Positions 35,359-46,537 of a DNA stretch of 64,000 nt are shown here, one piece after another (within the stretch, counting starts at the first letter, position 1; each line of letters starts with the position of its first letter). Origin of the DNA: Pseudorasbora parva (Eukaryota > Chordata > Actinopteri > Cypriniformes > Gobionidae). Location of the stretch: contig NC_090184.1 in assembly GCF_024679245.1 (NCBI RefSeq), positions 4,406,547 through 4,470,546 on the forward strand, given 5' to 3'. A program made the translations under genes and the position numbers. The notes beneath the pieces were generated by a model that saw nothing but the letters and a program-made list of their open reading frames with translations, searched no databases and was not told the origin of the DNA.

Positions 35359-36241
35359 GAGCCAGGACATTTATTAATGTTACTCAGATTGTGTTCGTCT
35401 GAAAGAAGAAAGTCATACACACCTAGGATGACTTGAGGTGGAGTAAATCATGGGGTCATTTTCATTTTTGGGTGAACTATCCCTTTAAATGATCTCATAC
35501 ACATTTGATGTGTAACTAATTTGTGATTCATTATTAGCTATATCATGTAATTAATTAGATTAAACATTTGAATCAATTGACAGCCCTAAATACAATACAA
35601 TATATTATAATAATTCATGCATGGGCAGGGAAAAATAATATATTAATAAATAATAAATCCTTCTATATTTTATTTATAGCTAAATGTTCACTTTAATGGA
35701 TGATAAAATAAAAGGAAGAAATCCATTATCCAGTGTATAATAAACAATTATAATAAAGAATATAATAAATATAATAAATAAGTATAATAAAGAAGCGTAA
35801 CTTTTAAATGTTAAATTCACAAATAAATAGAAATTTATTTCATTTGTGTTTTAAAATATACTTAAATATAGACTAACAATAGAATATTAACTCTCTTAAA
35901 TGCAACATTTAAATGACATTTTTGCTTCTTTATCCATTTGTGAAACAAATAAATAAAACAAGTTTTAAATATAGATTTTTTTTTTCTTACACAAACACAT
36001 CACTTCGCTTCAGAAGGCCTTTATTAACCCCCGAAGCCGTGCGGAGCAGTTATATGATGGATAGATGCGCTTTTATGGACTGTGACCCAACAACTCACTG
36101 CCATTATAAAGCTTGGAAGAGCCAGGACATTTTTATTATAACTCTGATTGTGTTCGTCTGAAAGAAGAAAGTCATACACACCTAGGATGACTTGAGGTGG
36201 AGTAAATCATGGGGTCATTTATGAGTGAACCATCCCTTTAA
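35359..36241. repeat. two right-hand fragments of TTAA foldback family G
   Basis: 35359-35488 and 36095-36241 both hold AGAAAGTCATACACACCTAG, ATCATGGGGTCATTT and end GTGAACNATCCCTTTAA, like the right arm of 23456-23792. The AT-rich stretch between them has no feature, apart from AGAAGGCCTTTATTAA near 36011, shared inverted with 56975. Confidence 0.6.
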
Positions 36242-36415
36242 TATGTTTTTGGATTAAACATTTTTTTTTATTTCTTGTCTATTTTCTAGAGTTTGAACCT
36301 GTTGTTAATGCAGAGAAAGTGAAACCCAAACTATCGTCCGCTGAAGCGTTCTGTATGAATTTTTAATCGCTTTAATTGTCTGTTTTGTTTGGTTTTATGT
36401 TTCTTTCCCTTGTAG

Positions 36416-36484
36416 CACCAAGAAGCGGAAATGTTCTACTTGGGTTCAGAATGATTCACTGGGGGAAGAGACTGATTCCCTCTG
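36416..36484 (+). CDS. vps13a: candidate vps13a cassette exon (23 codons)
   Basis: Good pyrimidine tract and CTTGTAG acceptor; weaker donor TCTG|GTACAC. It is 69 bp long with phase 2 at both ends, so including or skipping it keeps the frame. It adds a basic then acidic string (TKKRKCSTW, GEETDS). Joining e16 directly to e17 aligns better with recalled mammalian VPS13A, which has no such insert. It could be a lineage-specific alternative exon or a chance open stretch. Confidence 0.35.
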
Positions 36485-37651
36485 GTACACAAACACACAC
36501 ATAAACACTCACACAGACAAAGTGATGATGGCTGAGACGCATGAAGCAGTATTTCTTTTCTTCGCACTCTAATGCAGCATCTGGTGAAGAGAGCCGCACG
36601 ACTCCTTCCAAAACACTCTGATATCAACACAGTTTTCTTCTTTAACTCTTTTTCCTCCCACAGCTTTTAAGGTTGGAGTCTGAACTGAACTTTATGCTCT
36701 TCTTTTCTCTCTTCTAATGGTTTTATTTTATCTTCTGAACCTTGTGGACGGAAAAGGAGAGATCCTACTTGCTTCCTGTTTCTGTGCTTTCAACTTCATT
36801 TCCATTTACTAACAAATGAACTGTTTGTGTCTCAGCGGAATGCCGTTTCTGATAAGATGTACAGAGCATGAATCATTTCCTTTTGTCTCTCATTGGACAC
36901 TCAGTTATTGTGACTTTGGCTGCTGTTAAAGTGAAGTTAAACCGCCTGTGCTGTATATGAAGTGGAAATTATTCTTGTTAATACTATGGGCCTGATATTT
37001 CTGTGGTTTCGGTATGCTATAATGAACACCTGTGAGCGTCATATTTTCAACTTCATCTCTAAATATGATTACGTGTACCTTGTGAAAGTGTCTCACTTTC
37101 AGATAGTCAAAACTGTTCCATAAAATCAGATTCTCTTTTTTCTTTTCTTTATTTGCAATGCATGCTACATTTCAAAAGTTTGGGTTCTGTAATTTTTTTA
37201 AAATACATCTCTTCTGCTCACTTGAGGCTGAGTAAAAACAGGAATATTGTGAAAAAATATTACCATTTAAAAGAACGATTTTCTATGTGAATTTTATTTT
37301 TTAAATATAATTTATATCTGTGATCATAGCTGAATTTACCAGCATTACTCCAGTCTTTTGTGTCACATGATCCTTTACAAATCATTCTAATATGAGGATT
37401 TGATGTTGAAAACAGGTACAATAGTGGAAACCGTGATACATTTTTAATTAATTAATGGAATGTTATAACATTCTTGCTGAATAAAAAGCATTAATATATA
37501 TTAAAAATCATACCTCAAACCTTTGGCCGGTAGTGTGTTTGCGTTGTTACTGTTTTGTACAGAGTTTGTTGAACTTTGTTGCAATTTTTGGGATGTTTTC
37601 TGTGTGATGTTTGCTCATGTGTAAGTCTAACTAACGGTGTGGTTCTGACAG
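36485..37651. other. intron to e17, no clear element
   Basis: Contains a common fish repeat fragment near 37165-37520 (TGCTCACTTGAGGCTG, TTGTGTCACATGATCCTT, AAAATCATACCTCAAACCTT). No gene. Confidence 0.45.
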
Positions 37652-37778
37652 CTCTCAGGCAGAAATGGATGAGCTGGGTCCAGGTCAGGCGGTCTACTAC
37701 ACTTGGGCTGAACCCACCGGCTCAAGAATCCTGAGCTGGAAATGGGGCAAGTTCAAAGGAGAGCTAAAGAGTGAAGAG
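37652..37778 (+). CDS. vps13a: vps13a exon e17 (VAB end)
   Basis: Acceptor TGACAG, donor AGAG|GTGAGA; phase 2 in, 0 out. Encodes ELGPGQAVYYTWAEPTGSR then a basic segment WKWGKFKGELK. The motif YTWA-P is typical of VAB repeat 6. Confidence 0.95.
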
Positions 37779-37907
37779 GTGAGAAATATAAAAACTAGGT
37801 TTGAAAATCGATTACAAAGTTTTCCCCCACATTTTATGGACTTAAACTTGCACTTGATTGAAGACATGAAGCTAAATGCTCGTCTGGTTCTCTGTCTTCG
37901 TTTGTAG

Positions 37908-38137
37908 GACCAGTTGTTGGATGTGAACAAGGAGGGCAAGTTTTTCGTCGTCTCATTTTATGAAGGCCTCCAACGTGTGGTACTTTTCACCACAGAACGG
38001 CGTGTCTATAAGAACATTTGCGAGAACGAGAAAATTGAGCTGGCTGAACAGGAAATCAGCATCTCGTTACAGAACGTGGGCATTTCACTGGTCAACAACA
38101 CCACCAGCCAGGAAGTGGCCTTCATTGGCATCACCAG
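37908..38137 (+). CDS. vps13a: vps13a exon e18 (end of VAB)
   Basis: Acceptor TTTGTAG, donor CCAG|GTACTG; phase 0 in, 2 out. Encodes VVSFYEGLQRVVLFTTE, ELAEQEISISLQNVGISLVN and EVAFIGIT, closely matching VPS13A. Confidence 0.97.
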
Positions 38138-38253
38138 GTACTGCTGTATATATATAGTGGCGTCCACATCAACCCTTTGTGGGAAAAAAGTGCCCTTAAT
38201 CGTCCTAAATGTGAACTTGCAGATAATATAATATTACTGAAATAAAAGGTCTC

Positions 38254-39695
38254 TTAAAGGTGCACTATGCAACTTTCCGTCCGCTAGAGGTCACCTATTC
38301 TAAACAAAGGCGTAGTTTGATGACACCAAGTATCTTGGGACGTGTGGTCTTCACCTCACAGCCGGTGGAAAATAGGACTCGGGCAGAAATCATGTTGATG
38401 GATGCGGTTATTAATGTTACTGTAGTGTAAAGCAGAGCAGGAGCGAGTGTTGTGGAGCTGAGCACGGCCGCTGGAGCGATTGTTACACAAACACATGGCT
38501 TGCGAGCACCGGGGCTTTTATTATGACGGGACGGGACAGTCGCCAGGCCTGCACTATTTCCGCGTTTCCGATCATGATTATGAGGTAATGCAGCTCTGTT
38601 TATCATATTAGGTACTAGGGCTGGGCGATATGGCCTAAAAAAATTATCATGATATAATTTTCCATACCAGTCGATATCGATAAATATCACGATAAATGTA
38701 AAATCTTTATTTCTTTAAAGTTTAAAGGCATATTTTTGCTCCTGAGTGAAATATGTAGTAAACAGACAGCTAACTATGGTTTTAAACTATCCTTTATTGT
38801 CAAAACATGACAAACACTTCCCAAACAGGCGAACAATTTATTAAAACTGAGGTAGATTTATTTATTAAAATATTAATTGTGGTCGGCATTTTTGTACTCT
38901 ACACTGTATATCAATAATATCCTTGCTTATTGTGTAAGTAGCAAACGGGCAAAAAAAAAGGTCCACTGCATCTCTCTCACACTCATATTGATAAGCAGTC
39001 CACGTATGTCGCTGTTTTATGTCGGATGGGATCACCAAAATATCTCCAAACCACTGAAGTTGAGCGAACTAACTTGTCAACGATATCTGTCTTCTCCCAG
39101 CTGGTCGTGAGCTCTGAGTTTTCTTCACTATCGCTCATTTTTATTGCTCCACTTGACTCCGATCCTCCAAGCCTGTCAGCCACTGACTGTAAACAACAGC
39201 GCGTGCAGCACCCAGAAGCCCGGTCTGCAATACGCATGCGCAGTATTACGCATAACGCGTAAGCATTATATCGAGAATTTATCGAACTGTTGTTATCGTT
39301 TTATCGAGGAAAATTATATCGTGATAATTATCGTTATCGTTTTATCACCCAGCCCTATTAGGTACATTTAAGAGTGTTTAAAATGATGTTCTGACGTTAC
39401 TCTGTGCGTTCGCTCGGCACTGCTGTGACATGTTCACACTGCTAAAAGTAAAGCGCTTCTGCAGAATTAAGCTGAAGGTAACTCAGATATGACGCAATTG
39501 ACAGGTGACTCGCTCAAACGCTATGCTGACATGTCCCGGTCCTTAGTTAAAATAGCAATTTTCTCACAATTGACAAATAGTTGGAAACATTTGGGATATT
39601 GTATGTACTCAACTGAATAAAATATATAACACTATATAGCACTATAGTTGTTTTTGGATATTTGATTGCAAAAATACTACATAATGCACCTTTAA
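38254..39695. mobile_element. TTAA element family H, 1.44 kb with a nested hAT
   Basis: TTAAAGGTGCACTATGCAAC ... ATAATGCACCTTTAA, inverted ends with TTAA. The hAT at 38616-39357 accounts for 750 bp (with duplication), so the original was about 690 bp. Confidence 0.82.
38616..39357. mobile_element. non-autonomous hAT, 742 bp, perfect 8-bp duplication
   Basis: TAGGGCTGGGCGATA ... TATCACCCAGCCCTA; TTAGGTAC duplicated at 38608-38615 and 39358-39365. Subterminal runs of TATCG repeats lie at both ends. No transposase. Confidence 0.92.
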
Positions 39696-39717
39696 GTGTT
39701 TTGACTCTTAAAGGGTT

Positions 39718-39850
39718 AGTTCACCCAAAAATTTAATTTATGTCATTAATGACTCATTTTGTTCCACACTCATAAGACCTCCGTTCACCTTCAGACACAG
39801 TTAGATATATTAATAAATATCTGTGCTGTCATCGTAAGAGTTGTGGTGTG
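39718..39850. repeat. TTAA MITE family G, left part
   Basis: TTAAAGGGTTAGTTCACCCA then CATAAGACCTCCGTTCACCT; the right end is not present. Confidence 0.65.
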
Positions 39851-39999
39851 GACTCTGCTGTTCTCATAGAATTAGAATGATTGTTAAATAGCTACAGTTA
39901 TAGTTATACTTATACTTCTTGGTGTATGGTCCTGTAAGATGGTGTAAGAGATATTTTGCCCAGAAATAAATTAACTTTATTTATATGCGTGTCGTTCAG

Positions 40000-40153
40000 T
40001 TCTGATGTGGTGTGGGAAACAAAGCCTAAGAAGCGTAGCCGATGGAAGGTTTTGAGTGTTAAAGAAGCTACAATGTTGGAGCAGCACTACAGAGATTATA
40101 TAGAGAGCGGTCCAGTGGACAGCACCGTCATCGACCTAGAGAACGACTACCAG
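40000..40153 (+). CDS. vps13a: vps13a exon e19 (start of APT1-like region)
   Basis: Acceptor GTTCAG, donor CCAG|GTTAGT; phase 2 in, 0 out. Encodes SDVVWETKPKKRSRWKVLSV, which separates VPS13A from VPS13C, then a variable acidic loop. Confidence 0.96.
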
Positions 40154-40260
40154 GTTAGTGCATATTGGAACCAATTCACAGCCCTATAGGAAAGATGTCT
40201 TTTTTTTTTTTTAAATAGTCATCATTAGAATTAAACTGCAAGTTTTTTGCTTCTGTACCT

Positions 40261-41032
40261 TTAAAGGGGTACTTCAGCGCTGGGAAGATGAATCTGTATT
40301 TAAACTGGGTCATCAATGTAGTTGAAATGTGAAATTATTTTTGAATTTGGTGCCTTCTAGACTGAGAAAAGACAAAAAATGTATTTTTGTCCCATGGGGA
40401 TGAAAGACTACAATTCCCAGAATGCTTCGCTGCCCTGTGCCATTCCCCAACGCCACCAACTTGATTACAGTGACTGAGTTAGAGAAGACACTACAATTAA
40501 AATGTGTTCAATATAATGAGTGAGTCGCCGCGCGAGTCTCACAGCACTGAGCACTGACTGCAGGAGTGATGAGAGCTGAGGTAATCGCGACTACACTCGC
40601 GGCATACATTCACAACGTGAGTTCAGTCTGGCGCGTTTCAGTTCATGCCTTTATAAGCTTAACTTTCATAGAAATTAATTTGAGAAGTTAAAAGACTTAC
40701 ATTGCACACCATAGCTCCATTTAAATGAGTGCCTGTAGCTGTGGGCTGAGCTCTCCCTGCAAGCTGAGTGTAATCTCCCATCCCCCATGCGCGGATTCAA
40801 AACATGCGGAAATAGCTCCCTCTGCTGGCTGTAGTCTTTAGCCTCTGGGCAAACATTCCTCCTATGATGCAAAAATCGTCAATTTGCATCATAGGAGGAA
40901 TTTTTCCAGAAATAAAATGCATAAATCTCTTGTCTCAGGGAGATATGAGGGGGGAAAGCACAATAATTTGAATATACTCCAGGGTTTCTACTGATACAAA
41001 GCCATATGCTAATCGCTGAAGTAACCCTTTAA
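40261..41032. mobile_element. TTAA element family B, uninterrupted copy, 772 bp
   Basis: TTAAAGGGGTACTTCAGCG ... CGCTGAAGTAACCCTTTAA. Shares GTATTTAAACTGGGTCATCA, AATTCCCAGAATGC and CTCCCTCTGCTGGCTGTAGT with 14570-15350. It serves as the reference for reading the nest at 10719-15350. Confidence 0.88.
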
Positions 41033-41065
41033 GGTTTCTACATGTAAATGACTGATTTTTTTGTA

Positions 41066-43597
41066 GTGGTTGACCGATTACATCACCAAGGCTAAAATGT
41101 ATTGGCCACTATTTGGCATGTTTTAAAGCAGGCTAAATATGTTTTTCAGTTTGGCCGATAAGTGCCAGAAGTGGGGATTTTTTTTCAACACGTGTGAAAA
41201 ATGCTATAGTATGACTGATTACATTTATATTTATTAATTTAGCAGATGCTGTGAAAGGATTCTTGATATCTTAAATACTGTTGTCAAGGCAACATGTCAA
41301 ACATTAATATTCTTTTTGGGTGTTTTTGAGGCTATTAGCATGCTTCAAATTGCATAAAACATGGGCAGAGCCTTAGAAACAGGTATGAAGGAGAGGCTCT
41401 ATAGCGCCGGACAACTTTCTAATTTGCAATCATTAGCTCCGATAAACAGGAAGTCAGCTATTTTAGTTTGAATGTGGATTTTTTGAACCAAACTCTGAAT
41501 TTTTTACGGGGCCATCATACGATTCACATCACACTTTCTCAACATGATGCCAATATGATGAAGATGCTAAATTATGAACATGTACTGGATATCTTAAACA
41601 GTGTTGCCATGGCAAAGGATTAAAGTAATGACAAAAATGGAAACTGGAAGTCTCATACCTTATAAATTAATCAGTTATACACCATTTAGTTCTATATAAA
41701 ATGGTACAAATAAAAAGTAAATAACATTTTTATAACTATTGGGTTATGTGCACATTAAAAATATGCAGAATTCGTGCTATCTGGTTGAAAGAAAGAAATC
41801 AAATCAAATGTAATGCATAGTATAACCATATGCCTGTTTTTAAAGGGGGGGTGAAACACTCAGTTTCAGTCAATCTCATGTCAATCTTGAGTACCTATAG
41901 AGTAGTATTGCATCCTTCATATCTCCGAAAAGTCTTTAGATTTATCATATTTATAAAAGAAACATGGGCTGTACCGAGTCTTTCCGGAAAAAACCGAGCG
42001 CCTGGAGGCGTATCGTGTGGGCGGAGCTAAAGAATGACGAGTGCAAACAAAGCGGTGACGTCCTCAAGCGTGGAGAAACCCAGCTCAGCTATCTCAGCTA
42101 ATACAGATAATGATCCACAATGAAATCTGAGGCTGAAATAAATTGAACAGGAGAAACGACAACATCAGGATGTCCGTCTCTGTGGTATGTACTGTATTTA
42201 GGGGCCTTTGTGTGTCTTTACGCGCAGTTTATGAGGACATGATTCGGTTTATGGACTATTGTATGTGACTAAACCTTAGCAGTAGCAAGCAAAACAGTTT
42301 TGCACGTCAGAGTCAGACTAGTGTTATACAGAACAGCAATGGAGTAACCGTTAGCGCATTTGAATGACGAAGCACGCGATCGTGTCGTTTACTGATGTTT
42401 ACTCACGCGACGATAGCCGACAGCACAGACATTTGAAGCAGTTTAACTCACCGGCTGCTTCCAAAGCAGGACCGAACCTTTATCGCTGGGACCGCTCCGT
42501 CAAAAACACACTTCTTTGGTATGATTTGGTGAAGTCCTGTGACAGCAGTGACCGTGGAAATCCACTTTGCGACGCGACTGAAGCGATGCCTTGAAGCTTC
42601 CCGTCATTTCTGCGTTCAAATCGGTTCAAATGCAGCGCTGCCTTCCCGGAATGCTGTGCTGAAGCGTTGAAGTTGCTTGAAGTCACCCATAGGAATAAAG
42701 TGGAGTGCGGTGCAACCATAGGGCGCGTCAGAAGTGTTCACGGATGACTGGATCTGCACCTGAGAGACTGTTTACAGCGTGCATTTCCTCTCTCTCCCTC
42801 TAGTCACGCGCGCGCACCCTACCGGGAGAAGAGCCCGTACGGCCCATACAAGGACCTTCCGCTCTTTTTAACGTCAAGTAGACCCATACTCGAAAAAAAC
42901 TCGCCGAAACTTGTGAGAAACCGGAAGGAGTATTTTTAACACAGAAATACTCCATCAAACGTCCAACATTAGTTTTTGAAACTTTGTCTATGTTTAGGAT
43001 GGGAATCCAAGTCTTTAAAGGTGTAAAAAGCTCAGTATGCATGAAACAGCATTTCAACCCCCCTTTAAACAGGGTTGAGTGAAGTCTTGTTGCTGAGAAT
43101 TAGTTTTTAGACAATTCATTATTAGCTATTGCATTTGGATATATTTAGGCATCATCAAAGACTACTTTGTCACATATTTTACTTTTTTGTTTGAAATGTT
43201 GAATCTTCTGGCTCAACTAACTGGTAAACATTACAACTTATTAAAATTCATCTGAATTGAAATTATTTCATAAATGACGCTATTGTGTTTTGTGGTCATG
43301 GTGGCAACAGCTGCTGCAGTAAATGTGTTGTATGTCTGTGACATAGTCCTTTATATTTACCGGTTTAAATGCATATTGCCCACCTTCTACAGTTTCCCTA
43401 AAGCCACAAGATTGGGCCCATCATCGCTGCTTGCAGCTATATTTTTACTGATGCATTTTTTCAGATTGATTCATTTTCTAATGAACTATTTTTAATTAAA
43501 ATGAATATTGAGTTTTGCATGCAGTTTTCTTATACATGTGTTATTTACTGTTTTTAAAGTGTTTATATAAGGGCTATTATATCGGTCATCAGCCACC
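41066..43597. repeat. probable hAT-like outer repeat hosting family D copy 2
   Basis: TAGTGGTTGACCGATTACAT at the left faces ATATCGGTCATCAGCCAC at the right, a degraded inverted pair; GGCCGATAAGTGCCA inside is typical of fish hAT MITEs. No target duplication identified. Confidence 0.4.
41840..43068. mobile_element. TTAA element family D copy 2, about 1.23 kb
   Basis: Same ends as 17175-18394 (AAAGGGGGGGTGAAACAC and ACCCCCCTTTAA) and near-identical interior, for example GAAAAGTCTTTAG, GTGTGGGCGGAGCTAAAGAA, GAGTATTTTTAACACAGAAA. Small indels separate the copies. Confidence 0.88.
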
Positions 43598-43722
43598 TTT
43601 CATTTAAAGATGCCAGCATCGGCAACCCCCTGCCAAGTTGCAAAATAACACGAAGCAGAGAAGGCAATCAGAGAAGTCATGCTTGTTTTAATTGATCTCT
43701 GGCTGTACCGTATATCCATCAG

Positions 43723-43869
43723 GTGATGTTTGCTGCAAATGGGGTGGACATGAGGATAATGCAGCCCTTTGATGCTCCTCTCAGGAGGAACTTCCTGCCA
43801 GCACTGAAGGTGGAGTACAGTGTCTCTTCCCGTCAGAAAACCTACCGAGTCCAGATCAACAGGATTCAG
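43723..43869 (+). CDS. vps13a: vps13a exon e20
   Basis: Acceptor CATCAG, donor TCAG|GTCTGT; 49 codons, phase 0-0. Encodes RRNFLPALKVEYSVSSRQ and YRVQINRIQ. The 3.6-kb intron before it holds two TTAA elements. Confidence 0.95.
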
Positions 43870-44114
43870 GTCTGTTTCACACCATGTAAAGCAACTGGCA
43901 CAGCTTAGGGCTGTGTTTCCCAAAAGCAACGTGAGCTAAGTTGATCGTAGAGAACATTGGTGCCAGTGGTCTTCGCAATCAACATAGGCTTACAATCCTT
44001 GTGGGAAACGCAGCTCTGGTCATTTATCGGACCTTTTCATAAATAACACACAAATTCATATATTTATTATGGCCTTTGCACAAAATTATTATAATGCCTC
44101 TGTTCACTCATCAG

Positions 44115-44196
44115 ATCCAAAACCAGTTACCTGGAGCCATCTTCCCATTTGTGTTCTACCCCGTCAAACCACCCAAGTCGGTCAGCATGGACTCAG
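44115..44196 (+). CDS. vps13a: vps13a exon e21
   Basis: Acceptor CATCAG, donor TCAG|GTCAGT; phase 0 in, 1 out. Encodes IQNQLPGAIFPFVFYPVKPP, nearly invariant in VPS13A. Confidence 0.96.
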
Positions 44197-44383
44197 GTCA
44201 GTTGATCCACAGCCTTGAGAGGAAGAGCAATGCAAAATCATAATAATTTTTATCTATTTATAATTTATTTAATTATTTTTATTCAATAATTTGTTTGTTT
44301 TGGGTCCGACCAATCTGGAATTGTTACATGTATTGTTACATCTAAGTAATACATGTTTATTTTTGTTCTTTTTTTTATTAAAG

Positions 44384-44453
44384 AGCCGAAACCGCTCACT
44401 GATGTCAGCATCATCACCAGAGCAGCCGGACACTCAGACATTCTGCGCATCAA
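44384..44453 (+). CDS. vps13a: vps13a exon e22
   Basis: Acceptor TTAAAG, donor TCAA|GTGCGT; phase 1 in, 2 out. Encodes EPKPLTDVSIITRAAGHSD. Small exon recognised from frame continuity and homology. Confidence 0.94.
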
Positions 44454-45638
44454 GTGCGTCTCCTCTTCCTTCAGTCTCTCCTCTGTTTCTAGGGCTCAAT
44501 GAAATCAGTTTGATTTTTTTTAACAAATTCCATTTTTGCGTTTCAAATTTTTTTGAATTAATTTGAATGGTTACATAAAAAATATTGGTAAGCAAAAAGC
44601 TTGGCTAATTAATTAAAATTATACAATTCAACAAAATAGTTTGAAGGTTTAACAAAATGTACATGTTAAATTTAAAAAAAAAAAACTTTGTTTTAGGTTT
44701 TCTGGATTCTGTTTTAATGATTTAATTAAATTTGCATAATCAAAAAGCATGTCTAATTAATTAAATAAATAAAAACAACACTTTGTTAATTAAAAAAAAT
44801 ACATTTAAAATGTATTAATTATTTTAAAAATATTGTTTTTAATTTTGTTAATTTTTGTTAATTATGTTTTAATTTTTCTCACAATCAAATGAAGGCATGA
44901 ACTATTAATTTAATTTATCTTTTAATCATATGATAAATTCAACTTTTTCTGTCAAACAAAGTGCTGCACAACAGAACTTTACAATTAAAATTAAAATTGT
45001 GATTACGCCTTTAAGTAAATTTTAATAAATAATTAAAGTACTAGTATTATTATTACATTGAGCTAAATTCTACAGTACAACAGTGATATATTTATGTCAT
45101 AATTTCTTCAAGTTAAACCAAACTTTAATTTTGACGTGTTGCCGTGAAGAGCTTTGAGTTTCTGAGTTATGATATGATGGTAGTTTTTCTCAAATGAAAT
45201 GATACGATGCTGATGAAGTGACTCAGAGCGGCTCTGGAGATGATGGACATGCGTTCATGTTCTCATTAGGGATCCGAGAAAAACAACGAATTAAAAAATA
45301 TATAATCACTATGCCAAAAATGAAATACCATTCATACACACAGAGACACAAAACATGCAGGATTCATATTTAAATCGTTTTTTTGAGGTTTAATATTCAC
45401 AGACACTAGTCTACATTGCGATTTGATTTAACTTTACTGACCTGCCTTTTATTTATGCATTAAAAATTTCGACAAATTCTGTGAAATTTTACGTTATATA
45501 GTAAATTATGTTTTTATGACTTCCGTGATTCCGTCTGCGTTTTCCGCATCGCGAAAGTCATAAGGCCCTATGTTTCACTCCTCTCATTTTCTCTTGCTCT
45601 CACAAATAGAAAAATATGTTTCATTTTTGGTCCTACAG
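44454..45638. other. AT-rich intron e22-e23
   Basis: No coding potential. A short stretch at 45520-45575 (GATTCCGTCTGCGTTTTCCG) looks like a repeat end; nothing else recognised. Confidence 0.45.
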
Positions 45639-45753
45639 GTACTTTAAAGTGTTGATTCAGGAGATGGACCTGCGGATGGACCTCGGCTTCCTCTATGCCA
45701 TACTTGAGCTCTTCACTGCCGAACACACCAGTGCTGTCACATCTGAACAGGAG
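45639..45753 (+). CDS. vps13a: vps13a exon e23
   Basis: Acceptor CTACAG, donor GGAG|GTAATG; phase 2 in, 0 out. Encodes YFKVLIQEMDLRMDLGFLYA then a variable helix ending SEQE. Confidence 0.95.
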
Positions 45754-46351
45754 GTAATGCTCCTATCAAACCTCAGAAGTGATTGATATGAAGGTCTCTG
45801 AATGGGCTACAATGCCATTAATGAGTTAGTCATACACATCACCCAATAGAGGATTTAATGATTGCAGTTTATTCCAACTTTAAATGGTGTGGTTTTAATT
45901 AGAACTCATCTTTATTGATGCTTTTTAGTACTGAACAATATTTTAATTGACTTTCCCTTTACTTCATCCGCACTATCTATGGTTATATTTGTATATTACA
46001 GTCCATACACTACTGTTTAAAAGTTGGGCTCAGTACTTAAAAAAAATAACCGTTATTACTTTTATTAAGCAAGGATGCATAAAGTGACATTAATGTTACA
46101 TCAAATTTCTCATTCAAATAAATGCTGTTGTTTTAAACTTTCTAGTTATATCAATGAATCCTGGAAAAAAGTTAATCGAGGTTTCCACTCAAATATGGAC
46201 TATTTTCATCATTGATGATAATCATAATAAATGTGTCTTTATCATTGATCAAATAAATGCAACCTTGTTGAGCAGAGGACACTTCTGTCAAATACATAAA
46301 AACAATCTTTTGACCTGTAGTGATTTGATCTGTTGTGGTGTTGTTCTCTAG

Positions 46352-46465
46352 GTGGAGTTGTTTGAGAAGGACATCGAGTATCTGAAGACTGAGTTGAATC
46401 ATGTTTCGGCCACAGACACGTCCCCCATCAGCCTGTACGAGTACTTCCACATCTCTCCCATAAAG
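46352..46465 (+). CDS. vps13a: vps13a exon e24
   Basis: Acceptor CTCTAG, donor AAAG|GTCAGT; 38 codons, phase 0-0. Encodes VELFEKDIEYLK and SLYEYFHISPIK, the entry to the C-terminal region. Confidence 0.96.
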
Positions 46466-46537
46466 GTCAGTTACCAACACCCACTGCCAAATTCACTGTG
46501 ACCACACAGAAATATTAAATGTGATATATTTATTCAT

